A stretch of 64,000 bases of DNA from CAVQJU01 sp963755195 (GTDB taxonomy: Bacteria > Acidobacteriota > Vicinamibacteria > Vicinamibacterales > CAVVIG01), in assembly GCA_963755195.1 (NCBI GenBank), contig CAVWIZ010000006.1:310001-374000 (forward strand). The letters run 5' to 3'. Shown piece by piece: positions 8,351 through 16,323 of this stretch. The notes under the pieces were generated by a model that was not told where the DNA came from, made no database searches, and was given only the letters and a program-made list of their open reading frames with translations. The translations under genes were made by a program, and so were the position numbers. Position 1 is the first letter of the stretch. Each line of letters starts with the position of its first letter.

Positions 8351-9049
8351 ATGGGCCGGAACGACGGGAGGGGCAGGACGGCCGTCCGCGCGCTGGCGCT
8401 GACGCTGGCATTGGGGACGCTGACCACTTCCCACGTGTTGGCGCAAACGCGGAAACCCGCCGCCCGCCCAGCCGCCGCGCCTGTCGCCCCGCCAATCAAG
8501 GAAGCGGCGGCTCTGACGTGTCCCACGCCGCTCGGCGTCGGCGTCACCACGAAACTGGCGTTCTGCGACGTGATGAGCGGCCGCGATCCCGCCGAAGGCA
8601 TTCTGATCAAGCTGCCGCAGCACCGCGGTCCCGTCACGCTCACGTTCGATCTGCACAACCGCCACACGTACTCGGAAGAACAGGTCAGGGCCAATCGCGC
8701 GTACGCGGGCTACACGGCCACGATTGGCGTCATGACGATGGACAACACGCTCGTCAGCCGGGCGGCGGTGCAGAACGAGTTCCGGAAGGCCGGTGATCTC
8801 CTGGACCGTGTGGGCGGCGGCGCGGGGCCAGGCGGCGTGAAAGCCGTGGCGCCGACCGGCAGCGAGCCGGTGACCATTACGATTCCCGAACAAGAGGACC
8901 AGGTCAGCATTCTCGGCGAGAAGGTGACGGTCGAGCGACTCGACGGCACCGCGACCTACTCATCACCCGGCCGTCCGGTTGCGATCATCAGCAACGTGAA
9001 GGTCGAATATCGTCCCGCGCCTTTACCCAAGGCCCCGAAGAGGAAGTAA
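8351..9049 (+). CDS. Secreted protein of unknown function
   Basis: A 232-residue protein with a signal peptide (ALALTLALGTLTTSHVLA, cleavage near residue 32) and then a proline/alanine-rich linker (KPAARPAAAPVAPP). The mature part has two beta-rich segments (HRGPVTLTFDLHNRHTY; GSEPVTITIPEQEDQVSILG) and a basic Pro/Lys tail, VEYRPAPLPKAPKRK. I do not recognise the family. A GAGG-type ribosome-binding site precedes the ATG, 9 bp after folE. A diverged copy of its last 20 codons lies at 13115-13180, on the other side of the accessory island. Confidence 0.6.
   Translation: MGRNDGRGRTAVRALALTLALGTLTTSHVLAQTRKPAARPAAAPVAPPIKEAAALTCPTPLGVGVTTKLAFCDVMSGRDPAEGILIKLPQHRGPVTLTFDLHNRHTYSEEQVRANRAYAGYTATIGVMTMDNTLVSRAAVQNEFRKAGDLLDRVGGGAGPGGVKAVAPTGSEPVTITIPEQEDQVSILGEKVTVERLDGTATYSSPGRPVAIISNVKVEYRPAPLPKAPKRK
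9003..9015 (+). repeat. Left 13-bp direct repeat of the island
   Basis: TCGAATATCGTCC lies within the 3' end of the secreted-protein gene and is repeated exactly at 13125-13137. The protein tails around both copies are related (VEYRPAPLPK versus IEYRPAPPPK), so the pair marks a duplicated gene end on either side of the accessory genes. Confidence 0.6.
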
Positions 9050-9255
9050 TTCGGTTTCATCGCTCACCGGCGTCCAAGCAGACGTGAATTCCTACGAACA
9101 TTACGTGACGAAGCCCGTAACGATGTTATAGGGCGCGAGTCTTCCGTCGGAGCCATCGCTCGCTTGTTTCCCCGCCCTAGCATAGGGCGTCCATTTGGCC
9201 CGCCGCAATCTGACGTAGAATTCCGTCGCGCGGGTAATCCGCGACATAGGTCTAA

Positions 9256-10168
9256 GAGCACGTTGCGAAATTAGATGACCGGTTTCAGATAGTACCAACA
9301 GACCAGTGAGCACGCTAACGTGAGAAACGCTTCGTGAATGCACGGTCGGCGCTCGTAGCGGACGGCCAATCGGCGAAAGCGATGCAGCCAGGCCAGGGTG
9401 CGCTCGACGACCCAGCGCGTCCGGCCCAAGCCGCTGCCGTGCGGGCGGCCTCGCTTGGCCAGTTGCGAGGCGATGCCGCGCGCCAGCAGCTGGTTCGCGG
9501 TGCGGCTGCGAATCGTAGCCGCGGTCGCCTTGGACCAGCTGCGGCTTCCGCGCCGGCGTCCCGCGCGGCCCTGCAGCGGCGGCATCGCGTCGACCAGCGG
9601 GAGCAATTGGGTCACGTCGTGGCGATTCGCGGCGGTCAGCGCGCGCGACGAGCGGAATCCCGTGCGCGTCGGTGAGAACATGATGTTTCGACCCGGCTTG
9701 CGGCGATCGGTAGGGTTCGGTCCAGTTTTTTTCCCCCGCGCAGCGCGCGGAGCGACGAACTGTCGACCACGGCGCGGGCCAGATCGAGCTGGCCCCGTCG
9801 GCGCAACTCGGTGAGCAGGACGCGGTGTAACCGTTTCCAGACGCCGGCGCGTTGCCAGCGCACGAGTCGCCGCCAGCAGGTCGTGCCCGAGCCGCAGCCC
9901 ATCTCGCGCGGCAGCATGTTCCACGGGAGTCCCGCTGCGCAGCACGAACAGGATCCCCGTCAGCACCGCCCGATCCGGGATAGGCGCTCGCCCGGCGTAT
10001 TGGCGGTCGCGTCGTCGCCGTCTCGGGAGGAGCGGTTCGATTCGAGCCCATAAGTCGTCGTCGACCAAGGCTTGGGGCATGCGTGACCGCCTCGCTCTCG
10101 GTCAGGCGACCGTACCAAGCCTTCGATCGCAGTACAAGAGGTCGGTTAGCTAATTTCGCAACGTGCTC
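9256..10168 (-). mobile_element. IS5-family insertion sequence (IS427-like), 913 bp
   Basis: The element has perfect 19-bp terminal inverted repeats, GAGCACGTTGCGAAATTAG at 9256-9274 and its complement at 10150-10168. It is flanked by a 3-bp direct repeat TAA (9253-9255 and 10169-10171), the TNA-type target duplication expected for this group. It encodes one transposase on the minus strand, whose stop codon lies inside the left inverted repeat. Intact ends and target duplication suggest a fairly recent insertion. The right end is 7 bp before the SLOG gene start, so the IS may have separated that gene from its original promoter. Confidence 0.9.
9271..10080 (-). CDS. IS5-family DDE transposase, reading frame interrupted
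   Basis: The N-terminus (MPQALVDDDLWARIEPLLP) and C-terminus (WVVERTLAWLHRFRRLAVRY, with the last catalytic Glu) are in one frame. The middle, with the first catalytic Asp region ARAVVDSSSLRALRGGKK and the second in QLVQGDRGYDSQPH, falls in the other two frames. The pieces together reconstruct a full transposase of about 270 residues with DDE residues. Four or more single-base changes would be needed to join them. Either the element is dead or the sequence has indel errors, as in many genes of this window. The original is probably a single-ORF IS427-type transposase. Confidence 0.8.
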   Translation of the reverse strand: MPQALVDDDLWARIEPLLPRRRRRDRQYAGRAPIPDRAVLTGILFVLRSGTPVEHAAARDGLRLGHDLLAATRALATRRRLETVTPRPAHRVAPTGPARSGPRRGRQFVAPRAARGKKTGPNPTDRRKPGRNIMFSPTRTGFRSSRALTAANRHDVTQLLPLVDAMPPLQGRAGRRRGSRSWSKATAATIRSRTANQLLARGIASQLAKRGRPHGSGLGRTRWVVERTLAWLHRFRRLAVRYERRPCIHEAFLTLACSLVCWYYLKPVI

Positions 10169-10174
10169 TAAGTC

Positions 10175-12109
10175 ATGCATAGCGCCTCACCATCCTACGA
10201 ACTCAGAATCGGCATCACAGGTCACCTGAGGATCGAGGACGAGGCTCGTGTGGCTCGTTCGCTCGCGCGATTGTTCCATCAGATTGATAACACGCTGAAT
10301 CAGCAGGACGTAGTCCCGCTCTCGTGGAGAGCATTTTCACCACTGGCCCGCGGCGCCGATCGATTGTTCGCGCAGGCTTTCCTTGAACAGGAGAGCTCGG
10401 TAAAGGCGCGAGGACGTTTGGAAGTCATGCTGCCTTTCCCTCTGGCTGAGTATCGTAGGTTGCTCAGCGGCGATTCGGATCGTGCGCAGTTCGAAAATCT
10501 GCTTCAGCAGGCGTTTGCGGTACACGAGCCGGAGAACAATTCCGGCGTCAATGTCAACGATGCTCAAGACAAGAAGCGCGGCGCTGAGTCTCTTCGCGAG
10601 CGAAGTGTAGAAGTGATAGTGCTGAGTGACGCTGCGCATCGAGCCCAGGCCGAAGATTTGCTAGCAATTGTGGCTGCGACACAGAACTACCCCGCCCCTG
10701 ATGTGAACGCTGCCCCAGATAGGAAGCACGACGCTCAGTATCTTCGAGTCGGAGAGCGCATCGTAGACGCGTGCGAGATCCTTATAGCTGTGTGGGATGG
10801 ACGACCGTCCGGTGGCCTCGGCGGCACAGCCGATATTGTGAACTACGCGCTTCGACAGAGACGCGTGGTGCTCTGGGTTCAGCCGGACCAGCCCGACAAC
10901 CCACCGCGCGTACCTGCACACCATCAAATACTCGACGCAGGGCAAGATCGCTGCTAGCGCATCAACCACATTTCCCCGCACGGCTAAGCAACTGTCGCTC
11001 GGCTATCACCAGCAAGCGAGATATTGCTTGGACGTTCTGGCTTCCGCCGACGCGTGCGCTGATGAAATCCTTCAGAGGAGACAGAGGCTGGAGGACGCCG
11101 CGCGAAGCGCCGGATTGCCCGATGGCTACATCGAGCCAATTTTGACCCACGTCGTACCTCGGTTTGTCCAAGCCGATCAGCTGGCTTTGCGATATCGGCG
11201 CTACTACACCCGCGCGATCCGGTTGCTGCTGTTCGGCCCAGCACTCGCCGTGACTGTGGCTGTCGCTCAAGTAGTGTGGAAGAAGCAGGCGTGGTGGAGT
11301 TTCGTTGAGATTCTCGTGATGCTCGTTGTTTTTGCCTTGTGGGTTTACAGTCACCACGAAAAATGGCACGAGAAGTGGCTGCACGATCGATACCTCGCCG
11401 AGCGGTTTCGGCTCAACCTCTTCACGCCGCTCGTGGGGGCGCTACCTCCGGACAGAAGACGGAGTAGTCCGCTACCGTTTTATCGGGGACCTGAGCACTG
11501 GCTCGCTCAATTGGTCGAGGTCGTTACGGGCCGTGCTGCGACGGGCATCGAGACAGCGAAAGACAAGCCGGAGTTGTTCATGGCGGTTAAGGCCTTTGTC
11601 CTCGCGGAGTGGCTCACCGACCAGCACCAATTCCATGCCAAGAACACAAGAAGAAAGTCCACCCAGGCGCACTTTCAGACTCTGGCGGGGTACTGCCTGT
11701 TTGGTCTGACGCTTCTAATGGCGCTAGTGCACTTTGGTTTGGAGGAACCGCAGTCAGTTCTGGTGCGGCTCGCGCCGTTTCTGAACCGATTCGCCGCGTA
11801 CCTCACGTTTCTCCGGCCACTTCTAGATCCATTCGCCAAGTGGTTCACCCTTCTCGCGCTCGTTCTTCCAGTCTGGGCTGGAGCAGTTCTCGCTATAACG
11901 TCACAGAAAGAACTGGAGTTGGAGCGGACAGCCGAACGATCCGAGTGCACATGGCGCACGCATTGGACCGAATCCGAAACCGAGCGATGGCTTCGTCGGC
12001 ACCGGACGAACTGCTTCTAGCGACCGCAGAAGCGGCTGCGCTGGCGTCGACCGAGAGCTACGAGTGGTGGGTGCTCCTCAGTTTTCAGGACGTCCGCCTG
12101 CACGCGTAA
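10175..12109 (+). CDS. SLOG-domain / SLATT-like membrane protein, frameshifted
   Basis: Read as one gene of about 640 residues with two frame corrections, near 10890-10920 (+1) and near 11935 (-1). Residues 1-260 form a SLOG-like nucleotide-ligand domain: GITGHL at 14-19, FSPLARGADRLFAQ near 52-65 and WDGRPSGGLGGTADIVNYA near 210-228. The next part (from 10923) has ADQLALRYRRYYTRAIRLLL followed by two membrane helices and KWHEKWLHDRYLAERFRLNL, the pattern of the SLATT/DUF4231-like two-helix pore family. A second pair of hydrophobic segments is near 11680-11900. The true C-terminus is probably YEWWVLLSFQDVRLHA ending at 12109. It sits immediately next to a TIR gene. Codon use is less GC-biased than its neighbours. 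Confidence 0.65.
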
Positions 12110-12195
12110 TCAAATCGCCCCGCGGCCATTGAATATAGTATGAGTATGGTTCTCTCTTGCCGCTAAACCGCCAGTCGGCGCTGTAAGAATAAGCA

Positions 12196-13104
12196 ATGGC
12201 TTCACATGGCCAGATGGTGACCCAATTGGATGGGCTCACTCACGCGGGGCACGATGTTTTCATAAGCTACGCGTCAGGCGATAAGGGCGTGGCGGACGGC
12301 ATGTGCGAGGCCCTTGAGGCGAAGGCCATTCGTTGCTGGATCGCCCCACGAGACGTACCTCCTGGTGTCCCGTATGGCGAAGCGATCATCGACGCTTTGG
12401 CTGCCGCGCGCATCCTAATCCTCATACTTTCCGCCCGCTCTAACAATTCGCCGCATGTCATGAAAGAAGTTGAGCGAGTCGTAAGTAAGGAGATCCCAAT
12501 TCTCCCGTTCCGGATTGAGGAAGTAAAGCTCTCGAAGAACCTTGAATACTTCCTCGCTGCCACGCAGTGGTTAGACGCTCTTCCACCGCCACCAGAGAAT
12601 CATTTCCAGTCGCTCGCGAAACACACGCAGCTGTTACTATCGAGGTTGAAGGGTGAGCCAAGGCCAGAACCACCGGTACCGCCACCGATACCAACACCGA
12701 GAACGGCATCCGCCGCTAGAATGTGGGCCATTGGTGCCTTCGTCCTCGCGGTCACGGTTGGCGGGTTGTTCGCTCTACTTCGCCATGAAGGGGCAACCGG
12801 CACAGGTCCTCCTTCTGAGGGAAAGACTATCGCGATTAGTGGGCCTGTCTCAGGCACCGGAGGTCCGCCTCCGCGACCCGTGCCGGTGATTGATGTTGAT
12901 AAAGTCGTCCGCGACGTAAGAGCCTCAATCAAGCGGAGAAATCTGTCGGGTGCCGCACAGTCGGTGACTGCTGCTTTAGCCCTGGCGCCGGACGAATCTG
13001 CACTGAAGAGCCTGGGACAAGAAGTGCTTAATGAAGCAGCGGCTGACGCCGTCAGCGCAAAGCAGATGGCGGAGCGTTCGAACGGTTATTACGTCCCAGA
13101 GTAA
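12196..13104 (+). CDS. TIR-domain protein with one membrane helix
   Basis: A 302-residue protein. Residues 18-150 form a bacterial TIR domain: box 1 DVFISYASGDKGVADGM (20-36), BB-loop region CWIAPRDVPPGVPYG (47-61) and SNNSPHVMKEVERVVSKEIP, where Glu91 is the candidate NAD-cleaving glutamate. A proline-rich linker (PVPPPIPTPRT) leads to one membrane helix (about 176-195). The outer or C-terminal part (about 235-302) is helical and TPR-like in composition. TIR domains of this type can cleave NAD+ or make cyclic ADP-ribose variants. It lies 86 bp after the SLOG-membrane gene in the same direction. Function in defence is inference. Confidence 0.8.
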   Translation: MASHGQMVTQLDGLTHAGHDVFISYASGDKGVADGMCEALEAKAIRCWIAPRDVPPGVPYGEAIIDALAAARILILILSARSNNSPHVMKEVERVVSKEIPILPFRIEEVKLSKNLEYFLAATQWLDALPPPPENHFQSLAKHTQLLLSRLKGEPRPEPPVPPPIPTPRTASAARMWAIGAFVLAVTVGGLFALLRHEGATGTGPPSEGKTIAISGPVSGTGGPPPRPVPVIDVDKVVRDVRASIKRRNLSGAAQSVTAALALAPDESALKSLGQEVLNEAAADAVSAKQMAERSNGYYVPE

Positions 13105-13114
13105 CCAAGCGTGA

Positions 13115-13180
13115 AACATCCGGATCGAATATCGTCCGGCCCCGCCGCCGAAGCCGGTGAAGCCAACCAAGAAACGCTAG
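13115..13180 (+). pseudogene. Orphan 3' end of a homologue of the 8351-9049 gene
   Basis: These bases encode NIRIEYRPAPPPKPVKPTKKR followed by TAG, aligned with NVKVEYRPAPLPKAPKRK at the end of the gene at 8351-9049. A stop lies immediately upstream in this frame, so no gene is attached. The match includes a 13-bp identity (13125-13137). This is what remains if a segment carrying a substitute gene end inserted at the 3' end of the gene, or if a tandem paralogue was deleted. Confidence 0.55.
13125..13137 (+). repeat. Right 13-bp direct repeat of the island
   Basis: TCGAATATCGTCC, identical to 9003-9015 and in the same orientation and codon phase. The island between the two copies is about 4.1 kb and holds the IS element, the SLOG gene and the TIR gene. 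No integrase is visible in the interval. Confidence 0.6.
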
Positions 13181-13215
13181 AAAAAGAAAAAGGCCGACGG
13201 TTGCCCGCCGGCCTT
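13180..13215 (-). terminator. Rho-independent terminator after the radical SAM gene
   Basis: On the minus strand a hairpin (AAGGCCGGCGGG, short loop, CCGTCGGCCTT with one mismatch, 13190-13215) is followed by a T-rich run TTTTTCTTTTTC (13180-13192). It lies 45 bp beyond the stop of the radical SAM gene and fits an intrinsic terminator for it. Confidence 0.7.
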
Positions 13216-13222
13216 CAGTAAT

Positions 13223-13250
13223 CCCTAGTCCCTAGCCTCTAACCTCTACG
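13223..13250 (+). repeat. Four 7-bp units (CYCTARY type)
   Basis: CCCTAGT, CCCTAGC, CTCTAAC and CTCTACG stand head to tail between the terminator and the radical SAM stop codon. The same sequence type, on the other strand, recurs at 21294-21365 and 51802-51836. Confidence 0.6.
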
Positions 13251-13259
13251 CGATCGCGC

Positions 13260-15407
13260 CTAGACTTCCGGCTTGTGCAACACGGTCTGCACTCCGGACT
13301 TCGACTTGTCCAGTCCGGGGGCCCCTTCCCCCCGGCGGCCGCCGAGCCCCTGAATCTGCAGCGTCGGCTGCTCTTTGAGCACGTGCTGTGCGTAGAGCTT
13401 GGCCATCTCGGCGTTGTGGGCGGCCTCTTTCGCGAGCTCCTCGGGTGTCTTGTGCTTGCGCGCCTGCGCCGCGAGCTTCTCTTCGCGGGCGTTCTTCGCG
13501 ATGCCGAGGTCTTCCATGTCGGTCTGGGCCCCGGCGCGAACCGCTTCTTCGTTCAGCTTCAGGCGGTGGTCGGTGGAGCTGAGCGGCACCGACTTGTTGC
13601 CGGCGAAGATCTCGTGACGGCCGTGCTCCTCGTACCACTTCGTGAGCGTCGCCGTCATGTGCATCTTCTCGATGATGTTGCGCCAGCCGATGCCGGTGTT
13701 GTAGGCGCAGAAGGAGATCTCACCCTGCTGCGTGGCATACGGGATGATGCACATCTCGGTGCGGCGGAAGTCGTAGTTGAACAGATCCTGGAACCACATG
13801 CCCGCGATGAACAGGAAGTTCCAGCGGTCGGCGCGGCGCTTCGCGATGTCGTCCATCGTCCGATCGCCCTCGACCTTGCCGTACTTGCCCTTCTCGGCCG
13901 CCTTGGTCGCGCCGAAGGTCTTGTCGAACTTCTTCAGCAGGTCGGTCAGCTTGAAGTGCGTCGGCGAGTTGAACGAGTCGTAGTTGCGGACGACCGCGAG
14001 CGCCATGCCGAAATTCGACCAGAAACGGCTGCGGCCGGCATCGGTGACCTGCTGCACGTCCTTGGCGAACCGCTCGGCCTTCAGGAACTTGGTGACCGGG
14101 ACGGCTTCCTTGGTTTCCTTGTCGATCATGATGGCCATGCCGATGCCGCAGTTCGGGTGGCATCCGCAGGTCAGCTGGCCGAACTCCTTCTCGGCGCCGT
14201 GCGTGACGTCGGCCCAGTCGGTGAAGCTGCCCATGAACGAAATCGGGAACCAGTCGCGAATCGGCTCGCCGATGCCGGTCTGGTTCTTCACGTCGTGCGC
14301 GAGGTGCGACAGCGTGTAGCGCTGCGCGGCGCGGCGCTCCGGCGTCACTTCCTCGTCGCGGCCCGTGAACGACACCGGCTGGAACGACAGGAAGTTGATC
14401 GTCTTCGGGTTGTCGAGCGCGAACTCGATGATGCGGCCGACCTGCTCGTTGTTCACGCCGTTGACGATCGTCACGACCGGCACGATGTCGACGCCGTTGC
14501 TGTGCAGGTTCTCGATCGCGCGGAGCTTCACGTCGAACAGGTTCCCGACGCGGCGGTGCGAGTTGGCGGCGTTGCCGATGCCGTCAAACTGCAGATACGC
14601 GTAGCGGAGGCCCGCCTCGGCGGCTTCCTTCGCGAACTCGGGCCTCTTGGCGAACTCGATCCCGTTGGTGGCTGCCTGGACGCTGTTGTAGCCGACCTTG
14701 CGCGCGTAACGCACCGCGTCGAGGAAGTACGGAGAAATCGTCGGCTCGCCGCCCGAGAACTGCACCGACATCTGGCGGCGCGGCTTGATGGTGATCGCGT
14801 TGTCGAGCACCATCTTGATGTCGTCCCACGTGAGCTCGTGGACGAACCCGACCTGGTTCGCGTCCATGAAGCACGGGTCGCACATCATGTTGCAGCGGTT
14901 GGTCAGATCGACCGTCAGCACCGATCCGCGCCCGTGCTGGATGGTGCTGCTGCCGTGGTTGTGCAGCTTCGCGTCGTTGTGGGCACGGATGTCGCGGCCC
15001 GGGAACACGTCCTCGAGGTGCTTGAAGAACGCCGTGTCGATCGCCATCACGTCCTCGAAGTGGCCGTGGAGCGGGCAGTCCTTCACCATCAGGATCTTGC
15101 CGTCGCGCTCGAGAATCGTCGCCTTGATCTCGCCGACTTTCTCGTTGAGCAGCACGCTCACGTCCTGCTTGCCATCGAGGATGGCCTGCCGCGCCTCGCG
15201 GGTGCACGTCGGGCAGAGCGAGTCGGTTTCGCGCGGCCAGCCGAGCGGCGGCTTCGTCTTCTGATACGACTTCAGCAGCGGCCGGTCGGACCACTTCGGC
15301 GTAAAGGCCGGCCTCTGCTTGATCTGATTCAGCGTGTTGAATACCGTCCAGGCGCCGTTCGCGGCAATCGACAGCCCCTTTTCGAAGTACTTGATGGGCG
15401 CGTGCAT
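13260..15407 (-). CDS. Radical SAM enzyme of the tetraether-synthase (Tes/COG1964) type
   Basis: A 715-residue protein. The start at 15407 is chosen because GAGGAG lies 7 nt upstream; an upstream in-frame ATG would only add MRRRR. The radical SAM cluster cysteines are Cys172, Cys176 and Cys179 (TNRCNMMCDPCF). An N-terminal cysteine region LCPTC (65-68) and CPLHG (111-115) matches the N-terminal metal site of archaeal Tes. SGGEPT binds SAM. The C-terminal half keeps CGCHPNCG, then WFQDLFNYDFRR and ISFCAYN, all Tes/COG1964 landmarks. Members couple two lipid tails by C-C bonds. A basic/Gln-rich tail of about 60 residues is extra. The gene is alone, with its own terminator. Confidence 0.75.
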   Translation of the reverse strand: MHAPIKYFEKGLSIAANGAWTVFNTLNQIKQRPAFTPKWSDRPLLKSYQKTKPPLGWPRETDSLCPTCTREARQAILDGKQDVSVLLNEKVGEIKATILERDGKILMVKDCPLHGHFEDVMAIDTAFFKHLEDVFPGRDIRAHNDAKLHNHGSSTIQHGRGSVLTVDLTNRCNMMCDPCFMDANQVGFVHELTWDDIKMVLDNAITIKPRRQMSVQFSGGEPTISPYFLDAVRYARKVGYNSVQAATNGIEFAKRPEFAKEAAEAGLRYAYLQFDGIGNAANSHRRVGNLFDVKLRAIENLHSNGVDIVPVVTIVNGVNNEQVGRIIEFALDNPKTINFLSFQPVSFTGRDEEVTPERRAAQRYTLSHLAHDVKNQTGIGEPIRDWFPISFMGSFTDWADVTHGAEKEFGQLTCGCHPNCGIGMAIMIDKETKEAVPVTKFLKAERFAKDVQQVTDAGRSRFWSNFGMALAVVRNYDSFNSPTHFKLTDLLKKFDKTFGATKAAEKGKYGKVEGDRTMDDIAKRRADRWNFLFIAGMWFQDLFNYDFRRTEMCIIPYATQQGEISFCAYNTGIGWRNIIEKMHMTATLTKWYEEHGRHEIFAGNKSVPLSSTDHRLKLNEEAVRAGAQTDMEDLGIAKNAREEKLAAQARKHKTPEELAKEAAHNAEMAKLYAQHVLKEQPTLQIQGLGGRRGEGAPGLDKSKSGVQTVLHKPEV

Positions 15408-15565
15408 GCGTCGTCTCCTCATGGAGCCAAAACGAGAAGCCCCAAATCCCGTAAATCATAGACCGGTCAGGGCTTGTCTGACTGTATTTTCACCGAATGG
15501 GCCCAGAACGCCCCCGAACGGGCAAGACGGGAACCCCAACGGGCGCTCTGCCGTTCCCGTCTGGC

Positions 15566-16323
15566 CTAAATGCCCAGCCGTTCTTTCAGCTCGCGCACGC
15601 GGTCACGAGCCACGATGAGCTCGGTCTTGCCCTCGTTTTTGAGCCGGACGAGGAGGCCGTCGATGCCGGGGTAGATCTCCTGCACGAATGCGACGTTGAC
15701 GATGGTGGCCCGGTGGATGCGCACGAACCGGCGGGCGTCGAGCTCGGCTTCGAGCTCGGCAATTGTGTAGTCGACGACGTGTTCGCGGCCGTTCGCGGCG
15801 GCAAAGGTCAGCTTGTCTTTCGCGAAAAAGTGCGTGATGCGTGTCGTGTCGAGCACCGTCGTGCGCTCGCCGACGCGTGAGGCAATCCGCTCGAGCTTCC
15901 GGCCGGGCGCGAGCTCGCGCGCCAGCGCCCGCGCCAGCTCGCGCATGTCGGGCCGCGGCTCGCCGCGAAGCGTGAGCCGCTCCAGCTTGTCGATCGCGCG
16001 GTCGAGCCGCTCCGGCTCGATCGGCTTCAGCAGGTAGTCAATCGAATTGACCGTGAATGCCTTGAGCGCGTATTCGTCGTATGCGGTGGTGAACACCACC
16101 GCCACGTCGCGATCGAGCTTGTTCGAGCATCTCGAATCCGGTCAGTCCCGGCATCTGCACATCGAGGAAACACGACGTCGACCTGGTTGGCGCGCAGGAA
16201 CGCGAGCGCCTCGCCGGAATCCGTGGAGGTGCCAACGAGCCTCACGCGCCCGGTCTCCTCCAGCAGGCGCGCCAGCCGCTGCACGGCCAGACGCTCGTCG
16301 TCGACCACGTACGCGCGAATCAT
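15566..16323 (-). CDS. LytTR-type response regulator, frameshifted
   Basis: The gene starts MIRAYVVDDERLAVQRLARL at 16323. The receiver's phospho-Asp segment (FLDVQMPGLTGFEMLEQ) is in a second frame and the rest (VVFTTAYDEYALKAF, then a LytTR DNA-binding domain with DTTRITHFFAKDKLTF, HVVDYTIAELEAEL, FVRIHRATIVNVAFVQEI) is in a third. An extra T in GTGTTTCCTC near 16170 and an extra base near 16112 explain both shifts. When corrected it is a normal regulator of about 252 residues. The start overlaps the stop of the histidine kinase gene (ATGA), giving a kinase-regulator operon. Confidence 0.85.

Noticed and set aside
9064..9261. 65-codon minus-strand frame left of the IS
   Set aside because: No similarity to a known family, extends into the inverted repeat; treated as non-coding.
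13275..15461. 728-codon open frame on the plus strand opposite the radical SAM gene
   Set aside because: Its translation is Arg/Val/Asp-rich low complexity with no domain; it is the usual antisense shadow of a GC-rich gene.
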